Shown here one piece after another: positions 52,838-60,275 of a stretch of 64,000 nucleotides of DNA. The position numbers were made by a program, and so were the translations under genes. Source of the DNA: Hyphomicrobiales bacterium. Lineage in GTDB: Bacteria > Pseudomonadota > Alphaproteobacteria > Rhizobiales > Rhizobiaceae. The notes under the pieces were generated by a model. The model was not told where the DNA came from and did not search any database. It worked only from the letters and a program-made list of their open reading frames with translations. The first letter of the stretch is position 1; each line of letters begins with the position of its first letter. The stretch is taken from NCBI GenBank assembly GCA_900470965.1, contig UCCS01000089.1, positions 1 to 64,000 of the forward strand, written 5' to 3'.

Positions 52838-53524
52838 TCACCTTCCTATCTCTTCAACGTGACACCAGACCGCAAGAAGAGGAGTGGTGGTGCAACGCAT
52901 GGCGAATGACTGTCCCGCTTCAGCAGCAAAGACGCCACCTATTCCGGTCGAAAACCAGCTCTCTCCGGCTATTGAAAGTTCGCAGGGAGAAAGCAGCAGG
53001 AAAGCCCGTGAAAACCGCTGCACGTGATCCGGAAAACGGCTATAGGGCTCCATGTAAGTGAGGCCGACCCGGATATCCGCCCGGTCTTCCAAGCCGCCTG
53101 GGCCAACAATCACGCTGTGTGCATGGGCCCTCTCAAAATTCAGGCTGGCAAATGGTCCACTTCTGCCTCTGATCCATACGAGCGCATCAGCGAGGCGCCA
53201 AACGCTCTGCGCGACCTCGGCGTAAATGTCTCGAGCGGCGATTGCGTTTTGAAGCGCCGCCTCAAGGCCGGAGGGGATTCCGGTATCGTGGGGCCGCTTG
53301 TCGCGCAGCGTTCCCGTACGTTCAAGCTTTTGAAAGACTTTACCCGCGACAAAGCTCGCCATCGTCGAAGCAGATGGATGCAGCATCGCGCGGGCCAGCA
53401 AATTCAGGAAATTGTCGAGCTTCACCGGGCGTTCGGCGGCGCCTCGTTCGCGCAGCCTGTGTTTCACCGGCTCTTTCTCATCGGTGATGAGGAGATCTGC
53501 GTCTCGTTTGATTGTTCTGCCCAT
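52838..53524 (-). CDS. DMSP-lyase-like cupin protein, degenerate metal site
   Basis: 228-residue protein resembling the dimethylsulfoniopropionate lyase (DddQ/L/W-type) cupin family. The family strand HAHSVIVGPGGLEDRADIRVGLTYMEPYSRFPDHVQ is clear from about residue 130, and the barrel continues to MRCTTTPLLAVWCHVEE. The usual metal-binding H-x-H and Glu after PDH are not seen: the sequence runs DHVQRFSRAFLLLSPCE, so one His and the Glu are missing. It may be inactive or use another chemistry. GGAGAAGG precedes ATG 53524. It is divergent from the Xre gene of the RiPP-like operon, with a 398-base gap. Confidence 0.65.
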   Translation of the reverse strand: MGRTIKRDADLLITDEKEPVKHRLRERGAAERPVKLDNFLNLLARAMLHPSASTMASFVAGKVFQKLERTGTLRDKRPHDTGIPSGLEAALQNAIAARDIYAEVAQSVWRLADALVWIRGRSGPFASLNFERAHAHSVIVGPGGLEDRADIRVGLTYMEPYSRFPDHVQRFSRAFLLLSPCELSIAGESWFSTGIGGVFAAEAGQSFAMRCTTTPLLAVWCHVEEIGR

Positions 53525-53922
53525 TACCTTCTCCGTGCAGAACCTTCCCTACAGTGCCCAATCCAGATCCGGCAAGGTCTCTGATCAATCGGCCCCCAGA
53601 GCCCAATAGCAAGCGAAGTTTATCTGCAAATGAACTTCAGGCACCTATCTTTCGCATTTATCCAATGGAAAAACGCCTTGGCTCTCCTCGTTGGAAAGCG
53701 GATCAGGGAGAGCTTTTCCCAGGCCTTGCGGTTTTCCAGGCCGAGCCTTTTACTTTCATGCTTTATTCGGCATCACCGATCGAATGATTGCGATACAGAA
53801 AATCTAAATTTCGGCAAAATGTTACTAGCGTCGCAGCCCTGATTACGAAAATTATTATATTACTTTCGGTTGCATTTTGACGCAAACCTCGCAATGATCA
53901 TCCGTGACCGGAGGTTCCAGCC
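53525..53922. other. AT-rich divergent region before the YcaO-TfuA operon
   Basis: No gene is supported. The stretch 53760-53890 is clearly AT-rich compared with its surroundings (for example AAAATTATTATATTACTTT near 53848), fitting a promoter for the rightward operon. CCGGAGG (53909-53915) provides the ribosome-binding site of the Xre gene. Short frames here resemble no known protein. Confidence 0.45.
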
Positions 53923-54354
53923 ATGAAGGCCAAGTCGCCCACATCGATCGATGCCTATGTCGGCAGCAGAGTGCGGGCGCGCCGCAAGCTGCTCAGGCTA
54001 TCGCAAGCCGGACTTGCCGAACGGATCGGCGTCACCTTCCAGCAGATCCAGAAGTATGAAAAAGGCATAAACCGCATTGGTGCGAGCCGGCTGCAAACGA
54101 TCGCCGAGACATTGGGCGTACCCGTTCAGTTCTTTTTCGAAAATGACACCGAGCCGACCACCTATAACCTTGTCAGCAACGGCAGGGACGATCTGAATGC
54201 GTTTTTGGCGTCGAAGGACGCCCAAGCCCTCAATCGCGCCTTCATGGCGATCGAGAGCCCGGCTATCCGCCAGAAGCTCGTCGCCCTTGCCAAGAGCCTG
54301 GCCAGGAACACCCACCCTGATGTCGACGTCATTCATCCAGAAACCGGCGCCTGA
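53923..54354 (+). CDS. Xre family transcriptional regulator (PraR-like)
   Basis: 143-residue HTH regulator resembling rhizobial PraR-type proteins. The HTH (residues 10-65) reads YVGSRVRARRKLLRLSQAGLAERIGVTFQQIQKYEKGINRIGASRLQTIAETLGVPVQFFF. The C-terminal half is helical and unassigned. It is the first gene of the compact operon that carries a large winged-helix/TPR regulator, a small peptide, YcaO and TfuA; the next gene begins eight bases after its stop. It is probably an in-cluster repressor or activator. Confidence 0.9.
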   Translation: MKAKSPTSIDAYVGSRVRARRKLLRLSQAGLAERIGVTFQQIQKYEKGINRIGASRLQTIAETLGVPVQFFFENDTEPTTYNLVSNGRDDLNAFLASKDAQALNRAFMAIESPAIRQKLVALAKSLARNTHPDVDVIHPETGA

Positions 54355-54362
54355 GGGCTTTC

Positions 54363-56204
54363 GTGATCCATCTCCAGACCTTTGGCGAATTGCGACTGAC
54401 AGACGGCCTGGGTGCGCCCATCCGCTATCCGGTCAAGGCTCTGGTGATGCTCGCCTATCTGTATTGCTCGCCGGATTACCAGCGCAGCCGACAAGAGCTC
54501 GCCCGGTTCTTGTGGAACGAGACCGGAGATCATCTTGCCGATCTCAATTTGCGGAAGTTGATTTCACGCATTCGCGACACGACGACAGGACCCGACGAAC
54601 AGATACTGAATTTCGGGCCACCTTTCGTCAGCCTGAACAAGAACGTCCTGTCGGTTGATCTCGACATATTGCGCAAGGAAGAGCAGCCGGTGGCGCAATT
54701 GGCGGCCGTCAGCGATCTTGTGCAACGTGGCTTCATTGCCGGTCTCAGCGCATCGACCAAGGCGATCGATGGATGGATCGAGCGTGAACGGCAGCTGCAC
54801 CTGCTCACCTTAAGGGATATTTTCGTCAGGGCTGCAGATCATATTCGTGATGACGAGGAACGTCGCCTTCTGCGCCGCTCGGGACTTCAACTTCTTGAAG
54901 TCTTTCCCGGTGACGAGCAGATCCGATCGATCCTTCGTGGCACGGCAGAGGATCATTCGCAACGCCGCCCGCAGGCGGCGAGAGCCGTGGCAATAGCACA
55001 CAGTCGCATCGCCGAGCAGCAAGACGCCGGCATGCCGCAAATCATAACGGCGACATCTGCGCCGCGGCTCGTACTCCTGCCCCCGGGTGCGGCGACCCTG
55101 ACGCGCGAGGCGGCCATTGCCGACGCCCTTATCGAGGATGTCACGATCGAGCTCTGCGCACTGCGCAACATATCGGTCGTCGCACCCCATACAGCCGAGC
55201 AGATCCGCCGCGACTCCGACAAGGCTACCATCGTTCAACGGCATTCGATTTCCTACCTCCTGGACACACGGCTTTCCGGAGAGGGGCTTTATGCACAGCT
55301 CATCTATTTTCCGACCGACGAGATTTTGTGGGCGGCCCGATTCGACATGGCGGTCGAAACGCTGCCGACACAGAGGCGCCTGATCGCCCAGAGGCTTGCC
55401 GACGCCGTCTCAGGACAATTGAAGCGGAACGAAAGCATTCGCCTTCGTAACGAAGCGGATCCGCAGGCCTATCATTCCTATCTCCTTGGCGCCGGTCTGC
55501 TCACAAAGCTTAGCCTGCCCGATATCCGGCGTGCGCGGAAATCCTTCAAGCGCGCACTGCATTTTTCTCGAGACTATGCCCCTGCTTTCACAGGCCTGTC
55601 GCGGACATTTACCAGCGAGTGGCTATTGACCACGCAAGGCGATCCTGCCTTGCTGCAGCTTGCGGAAGATCAGGCACTTCGGGCGATAGAGAGGGATTCA
55701 GAATCGGCAGCCGGGCATCGGGAACTTGGCGTAACGAAACTTTACCAGGGTGCTGTCGATGACAGCGTTGCAGCACTCGACCTCGCCGAAAGCCTCAGCC
55801 CGCACTATGCCGATGTGATCTATAGCCATGCGGACACGCTGGTCCATGCATCGCGGCCGCAAGATGCGCTGGAGAAAATCAAGAGAGCGATCTCGCTCAA
55901 TCCGATCGCGCCTGACGCCTACCTCTGGTGCGCGGCCGGGGCGAGCTACTTCCTTGAACACTACGAAGAGGCGCTCGCCTATGTCGATCGGATGAAAGAC
56001 AAGGCACCGGCCTATCGCATCGCAGCCGCCAGTTGCGCGATGATCGGCGATAAAAAACGGGCACAGTTTTATCGGCAGCGCGCCGAACTCCTCAATCCGG
56101 CTTTCGAGGTTGAGAAATGGCTCGCCTTGGTGCCCTTCAAGGAGCAGTGGCAAAAAGAGCTTTACCGAGACGGTCTTTTCAAGGCCGGATTTTCAAAAAC
56201 CTGA
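54363..56204 (+). CDS. Winged-helix / TolB-like / TPR regulator (SARP- or CadC-like)
   Basis: 613-residue regulator. The N-terminal part (residues 1-95) resembles the OmpR/SARP winged helix (LQTFGELRLTDGLGAPIRYPVKALVMLAYL, then RQELARFLWNETGDHLADLNLRKLISRI). A bacterial-transcriptional-activator-like helical block follows to about 200. Residues 225-350 resemble the TolB-like domain of the adenylate-cyclase/CadC group (PRLVLLPPGAATL, LIEDVTIELCALRNISVVA). TPR-type helices follow from about 370 to 590 (AYHSYLLGAGLL, AGHRELGVTKLYQGAVDDSVAALDLAESLSP). GTG 54363 is the start. It is the probable pathway-specific regulator of the RiPP-like operon. Confidence 0.85.
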   Translation: MIHLQTFGELRLTDGLGAPIRYPVKALVMLAYLYCSPDYQRSRQELARFLWNETGDHLADLNLRKLISRIRDTTTGPDEQILNFGPPFVSLNKNVLSVDLDILRKEEQPVAQLAAVSDLVQRGFIAGLSASTKAIDGWIERERQLHLLTLRDIFVRAADHIRDDEERRLLRRSGLQLLEVFPGDEQIRSILRGTAEDHSQRRPQAARAVAIAHSRIAEQQDAGMPQIITATSAPRLVLLPPGAATLTREAAIADALIEDVTIELCALRNISVVAPHTAEQIRRDSDKATIVQRHSISYLLDTRLSGEGLYAQLIYFPTDEILWAARFDMAVETLPTQRRLIAQRLADAVSGQLKRNESIRLRNEADPQAYHSYLLGAGLLTKLSLPDIRRARKSFKRALHFSRDYAPAFTGLSRTFTSEWLLTTQGDPALLQLAEDQALRAIERDSESAAGHRELGVTKLYQGAVDDSVAALDLAESLSPHYADVIYSHADTLVHASRPQDALEKIKRAISLNPIAPDAYLWCAAGASYFLEHYEEALAYVDRMKDKAPAYRIAAASCAMIGDKKRAQFYRQRAELLNPAFEVEKWLALVPFKEQWQKELYRDGLFKAGFSKT

Positions 56205-56215
56205 AGGAGAATATT

Positions 56216-56434
56216 ATGGCAAAAGTTGTTGTATTGGGTGTATCGGGCGACAAGGGACTTTGGCTTGTGGATATTGGCGCAGGGACCGTGACACCGCTGC
56301 AGGTGCCTGCAGGCACCGATCTGGCAGCGGCCGTCAAGCAGCGCGAGGCCGGCGGTACATTGATCAAGAATGTCGATTTCGCCGTCGCCGTCTCGTCGGC
56401 GCAGACAGTCTTCTCCGGCCATGTGGATGGCTGA
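56216..56434 (+). CDS. Small cysteine-free peptide, candidate RiPP precursor
   Basis: 72-residue peptide starting MAKVVVLGVSGDKGLWLVDIG. GGAG lies seven bases before ATG 56216. It is rich in Gly, Val and Ala, with Ser/Thr but no Cys, and ends SSAQTVFSGHVDG. The first half looks like two beta strands, similar in kind to leader or recognition regions, and the second half is more variable in character (TLIKNVDFAVAVSS). Sitting between the regulator and YcaO-TfuA genes, it is the obvious candidate substrate for backbone thioamidation or azoline formation. Its stop TGA (56432-56434) is in the same frame as ycaO. Confidence 0.75.
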   Translation: MAKVVVLGVSGDKGLWLVDIGAGTVTPLQVPAGTDLAAAVKQREAGGTLIKNVDFAVAVSSAQTVFSGHVDG

Positions 56435-56500
56435 AGGCAAGCGACGCTGACCGGTCATTCCGATCTCTATTCCGACCGAACAATTGCGCCGCGGGACACA

Positions 56501-57640
56501 TTGTCCCGGGTCGCTCCTTATTTAGAGGCAATGGGCATCACGCGCCTGTCACGACAGACTTATCTCGATTGTGTCGGTCTTCCGGTCTGGTGCGCCTATA
56601 CACCGAACTCCCGCTCCATTGTCATCGCCCAAGGCAAGGGACTTGAGGATATCGACGCCAAAGTCTCGGCGGCGATGGAGGCCCTGGAACGCGCGGTGGC
56701 GGGCGAACCCGTCACCATAACTACGGTTTCGTCGGCACGAGACCTGCGACGCCGGGGCGATTGCGCCGAACCGCTCGATTGCCTGATCGCAAGCGGCGAG
56801 CAGGTCGTGGGCGAAGACGAGGAATTGGTCTGGAGCCTGGCAAGCGAGTTGCTTCATAACCAGCCGATCCATGTCCCGCAGGATGCCGCCCTCCTCGACC
56901 GAACGCGGCATAACCGGTTCTGGATGTCGTCGGATGGCCTTGCCTCGGGCAACACCATGGAAGAAGCAATATTCCATGGCATTCTGGAGCGCATCGAACG
57001 CGACGCCCATGTGCTTTGGCAGATTTTGAGCGATGACAAGCGCTGCGCACGCTGCGTCGATCCCAGGAGTTTTGCCGACGCCGCGCTCTCGGGCCTGATC
57101 GACAGGATCGAGGCCGCCGGGCTCATCTTGAAACTCTTCGATATCACGAGCGATATCGGTATCCCCTGCTATACCGCACTCGTCGCCCCATCAGCGGTCA
57201 ACGGCAAAGTGCCGCTCCGGTTCGTCGACGTCACCGGCGGCAGCGGCGCTCATCCCTGGGCCGTGCGGGCGGCAATCCGCGCCGCAACGGAAGCGCTTCA
57301 GTCTAGACTGACTTATATCAGCGGCGCCCGCGACGATGTCTGGCCCGAATGGTTCACAACGCCGCTTCCGGCACAAACCCGCACCACCTTTCTTGCCGTC
57401 CCTGCTTCTGTATCTGCGGCCACCATCACAAGACCGGCTGGAAACATATCCGTCCTGCTGCATGACCTGCTGAGGAGACTTCGCGCCGGCGGAATCGGCT
57501 CGGTGATTGCCCTTCCTCTGACACCTGCAAACCTGCCATTTTCGGTGGTGAAGATATTCATACCCGATCTCGAGAACCCCGAGGGCAACAGGCTCCATCG
57601 TTTCGGCCAACGTGCCCTTGCAAGGGCGATGCGCTGGTGA
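56501..57640 (+). CDS. YcaO domain protein (TfuA-associated)
   Basis: 379 residues as drawn from TTG 56501. YcaO uses ATP to activate a peptide amide; with TfuA it makes thioamides. The three ATP/Mg motifs are intact: KVSAAMEALE (Glu60, Glu63), NTMEEAIFHGILERIERD (Glu155, Glu163, Glu166) and AAIRAATEALQSR (Glu264). The C-terminus is AMRW, without the PxPxP of azoline cyclodehydratases. The conserved N-terminus (YSDRTIAPRDTL) lies upstream of the TTG in the open frame, which runs back to the precursor stop at 56434 without ATG, GTG or TTG. CTG 56447, or a frameshift from ATG 56427, could be the real start. Confidence 0.9.
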   Translation: MSRVAPYLEAMGITRLSRQTYLDCVGLPVWCAYTPNSRSIVIAQGKGLEDIDAKVSAAMEALERAVAGEPVTITTVSSARDLRRRGDCAEPLDCLIASGEQVVGEDEELVWSLASELLHNQPIHVPQDAALLDRTRHNRFWMSSDGLASGNTMEEAIFHGILERIERDAHVLWQILSDDKRCARCVDPRSFADAALSGLIDRIEAAGLILKLFDITSDIGIPCYTALVAPSAVNGKVPLRFVDVTGGSGAHPWAVRAAIRAATEALQSRLTYISGARDDVWPEWFTTPLPAQTRTTFLAVPASVSAATITRPAGNISVLLHDLLRRLRAGGIGSVIALPLTPANLPFSVVKIFIPDLENPEGNRLHRFGQRALARAMRW

Positions 57641-58374
57641 AGGTCGTCTTCATCGGCCCGAGCTTGCCTAACGCAGCAAGCCACGCCGCGACGGATATCG
57701 TTCTGAGGCCGCCCGCTGTTCAGGGAGATGTGTTAAGGGCGGTGGAAGATGGCGCAAACGTCATCGGTTTGGTGGACGGCGGCTTTGAAAATACCGCACC
57801 GGTTTGGCATAAGGAAATTCTCTTCGCTCTCTCCCTTAATGTCACGGTTCTGGGCGCGGCCAGCATGGGTGCCTTGCGCGCCGCCGAATGCCAAGCATTT
57901 GGAATGATCGGCGTTGGCCGGATTTTCAACGAGTATGTCAGCGGAACCATCGTCGATGACGCCGATGTCGCGCTTTTGCACGAACCAATGGAGCTGGGCG
58001 GCAGACCGCTGACCGTGCCGATGGTCAATGTGAGAAGCACTTTGGACGAGATGGAAAGGCTGCAGCTCTTTGATAAAGCCTTTCGCCTGGCTCTCGAACA
58101 AACCGCGGCAAATCTCTTCTTCAAGAAGAGAAGCTGGGCTCTCATCGTTCGCACATGCGCGGCAATACCGGCATCGCAAAAGCCGCATTGGCTGAACATG
58201 GTGAAGACCCACGCAATCGATCAGAAGCGGCTCGATGCCCTGGCTCTCCTCGAAGTTGTTCGCGATGCGGATGATCAGCGAGTGCCGATAAATCGCCATT
58301 GGGAATTCAGGAAAACCACGCTCTGGTCCGAACAACTAGCCCGCTCAAAAGCCCGGATCCAATTGCACCTATAA
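57637..58374 (+). CDS. TfuA-like protein
   Basis: 245-residue TfuA protein, partner of YcaO in peptide thioamidation; TfuA helps deliver sulfide from a sulfur carrier protein. The family blocks are all visible: FIGPSL (5-10), RPPAVQGDVLRAVEDGANVIGLVDGGFE (24-51), VWHKEILFAL, LGAASMGALRAAEC (72-85) and GMIGVGRIFNEY. Translation starts at GTG 57637, overlapping the ycaO stop by four bases, so YcaO and TfuA are coupled. The length is normal and no motif is missing. The sulfur donor is not encoded here. Confidence 0.93.
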   Translation: MKVVFIGPSLPNAASHAATDIVLRPPAVQGDVLRAVEDGANVIGLVDGGFENTAPVWHKEILFALSLNVTVLGAASMGALRAAECQAFGMIGVGRIFNEYVSGTIVDDADVALLHEPMELGGRPLTVPMVNVRSTLDEMERLQLFDKAFRLALEQTAANLFFKKRSWALIVRTCAAIPASQKPHWLNMVKTHAIDQKRLDALALLEVVRDADDQRVPINRHWEFRKTTLWSEQLARSKARIQLHL

Positions 58375-58402
58375 AGTGTTTCACGCGTTTTTCACGCACT
58401 TT
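58373..58402 (+). other. Inverted repeat after tfuA-like gene
   Basis: AAAGTG (58373-58378) and CACTTT (58397-58402) flank two copies of TTCACGC (58380-58386 and 58391-58397). It overlaps the TfuA stop and lies before the final small gene, so it could be a regulatory or processing element. Evidence is structural only. Confidence 0.45.
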
Positions 58403-58449
58403 AGTACCGAACTGTCCCTATGGTCATCTATGCAATCTGGAGAATTGAT

Positions 58450-58701
58450 ATGTCGGTCATAGGGTTGGGAAAGCTTCAGCACGCAGCGGCGGCAGACATG
58501 GGTGATCTTGACGAGCTCATGGCTTTGGCTCGGATGATCAGTTATGCAAAGGCGCTAGCGGAAGATTTGAACATCGAACTGGGCGCTCAGTCTCTCGATC
58601 TGGCATTGACGGCGGTTACGCGGGAGCTGCGCAGGGCGACGGATGCCGATCTTCCCGGTCTGGAGCCGTTGCTCGCGGACATGAATATCGAGCTGCATTG
58701 A
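58450..58701 (+). CDS. Small helical protein of the YcaO-TfuA operon, unknown function
   Basis: 83-residue protein starting MSVIGLGKLQHAAAADMGD, with GGAGA upstream of ATG 58450. It is almost entirely helical, acidic and leucine-rich (DLDELMALARMISYAKALAEDLNIELG, then AQSLDLALTAVTRELR). It has one Cys-free chain and no signal or membrane segment. It follows tfuA after 75 bases and probably belongs to the same operon. It could be a second substrate, a chaperone for the precursor, or a sensor partner of the regulators. I do not recognise the family. Confidence 0.7.
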   Translation: MSVIGLGKLQHAAAADMGDLDELMALARMISYAKALAEDLNIELGAQSLDLALTAVTRELRRATDADLPGLEPLLADMNIELH

Positions 58702-58961
58702 TCAGCCATGCGGCAAATGTCTCAACCGTTGTTCGATTCCACAACACGCCGACACCGGTACAGCCGCTTTGACTAAAGGTCGTTGAACGCTCTCCCGTCC
58801 AAGATTCATTGGCGCCGAAGCAATGTTCGCAGAAACGGACTGGGGCCCGGCAGGTGATTTCGCACCTGTCGATGCGGTCAGCCTCAGGCTGCATCCAGAC
58901 AATTCCGAGAGAGCCCGATCGCGGTCGGTGCTCAGGACGCGCCTTCGCGTCAAAAATAAAG

Positions 58962-60044
58962 TCAGGTTGTCAATTTCGAGTTCACCGCGATACTTTCACG
59001 GCGAATGAACCGGCTCGGAATGACGACGCGCAGTTCTCGCCTTTCATCCGACTTTTCCATCCTGGCAATCAGGAATTCTGTCGCGGTCTCCCCGAGAGCC
59101 TCCATGGGTTGCTCGATCGTTGAGAGCGGGGGCGCACAATATTCGCACACCGGAGATCCGTCGAACGAGACGATCGACAGGTCCTCAGGTACGCGCCATC
59201 CCATCTTCTGAACCCTGCTCATGAAGGAGATTGCCATGTCGTCGCTCGTCGCCACGACAGCGGTCGGCTTTTCGTCGAGCTTTGCAAAGTCCTCGGCAGC
59301 CTGCAGACCCGTTTCGAAGCCAAACTGGAAGGTGAATTGGCCACCGGCGCGCGTGACATGCTGTTCGGAAAGCCCCGCCTCCTGCAAGGCTTCGACGAGA
59401 CCGGCATAGCGTTCGATGTCGTGATAGTTGCCCGTCGGACCGGCGATGTAGAAGAAACGGCGGTGCCCGAGCGCCAGGAGCTCCCGACCAGCCTCTTTCA
59501 CAGCCTGTCTGTCATTGGTGATGATGCTCGGAACAGAAGTGTCGCTCATGTCGAGCAGAAGCGAAACGATCGGCAGTCCCGCCTCGGCAAGCGATCTGTT
59601 GGCGACTACCGGCAGCTGCGATGACAGGATCAGCGCGCCCCTCACCGTCCCTCCGAAGGCAAGATCAAGGATATGCCGCTCGGAACTTTCGTCACGATCG
59701 AGGTTGGCGATCATCAGATTATAGCCGTTGCGGATAACAGTGCGATTCACGGCCTCCAGAACCTGGGGAATGATCTGGGATGCGCCATAATGCAGCGAGC
59801 CCGGCAGGATGATCATAATGACGTTCGACTTGCCGACACGCAGGTTGCGGGCAGCGGCATTGGGCGTATAGCCGAGTTGTTCGGCTGCGGCTGCAATCCT
59901 TGCTCTGGTCTTTTCGTTGACCCGCCCCGGATTGGCCAAAGCGCGGCTGACTGTGGAAGTTGCGACGCCCGCCAGACGTGCGACATCGGCCATCAGGGCG
60001 GATGATCCCTCTGTGGATAGGCTATCTTCGGTTTTCTTCATCAT
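58962..60044 (-). CDS. LacI family transcriptional regulator
   Basis: 360-residue repressor. The N-terminal HTH and hinge read MADVARLAGVATSTVSRALANPGRVNEKTRARIAAAAEQLGYTPNAAARNLR; the periplasmic-binding-protein-like sensor follows, with VIMIILPGSLHYGA, ALGHRRFFYIAGP and TAVVATSDDMAISFM. The start is uncertain among GTG 60053, ATG 60044 and ATG 60041; 60044 is used. It is divergent from the isomerase-importer operon and almost certainly represses it through palindromes at 60099 and 60168. The inducing ligand is probably the imported sugar or its first product. Confidence 0.92.
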   Translation of the reverse strand: MMKKTEDSLSTEGSSALMADVARLAGVATSTVSRALANPGRVNEKTRARIAAAAEQLGYTPNAAARNLRVGKSNVIMIILPGSLHYGASQIIPQVLEAVNRTVIRNGYNLMIANLDRDESSERHILDLAFGGTVRGALILSSQLPVVANRSLAEAGLPIVSLLLDMSDTSVPSIITNDRQAVKEAGRELLALGHRRFFYIAGPTGNYHDIERYAGLVEALQEAGLSEQHVTRAGGQFTFQFGFETGLQAAEDFAKLDEKPTAVVATSDDMAISFMSRVQKMGWRVPEDLSIVSFDGSPVCEYCAPPLSTIEQPMEALGETATEFLIARMEKSDERRELRVVIPSRFIRRESIAVNSKLTT

Positions 60045-60098
60045 TCCATCCACTTAGCCCAGTGCAACCAAACCCTGTTCGGCTCACGAATCCCGTTA

Positions 60099-60114
60099 TA
60101 GCAAACGATTGCCA
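60099..60114. promoter_or_regulatory. LacI operator, second site
   Basis: TAGCAAACGATTGCCA, matching the main operator at 14 of 16 positions. It lies 55 bases upstream of the LacI gene start and 69 bases from the main site, centre to centre, so looping or autoregulation is possible. Confidence 0.72.
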
Positions 60115-60167
60115 AAAACTCGAAGAAAAGCGTTGCATATTTTATCGGCTTGACTAATATCCAGGCA

Positions 60168-60183
60168 TGGCAATCGATTGCCA
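60168..60183. promoter_or_regulatory. LacI operator, main site
   Basis: TGGCAATCGATTGCCA is a perfect 16-base palindrome with the central CG typical of LacI-family operators. A further half-site ATTGCCA follows at once (60184-60190). It stands 92 bases before the isomerase gene start. Confidence 0.85.
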
Positions 60184-60275
60184 ATTGCCAAAACATTGAA
60201 TTTACTGGATAAAATTCGACGCGCGAGACACTCTTCGCGACGGATGAGCTATGCCTGGATGAAGGGGACTGAATA

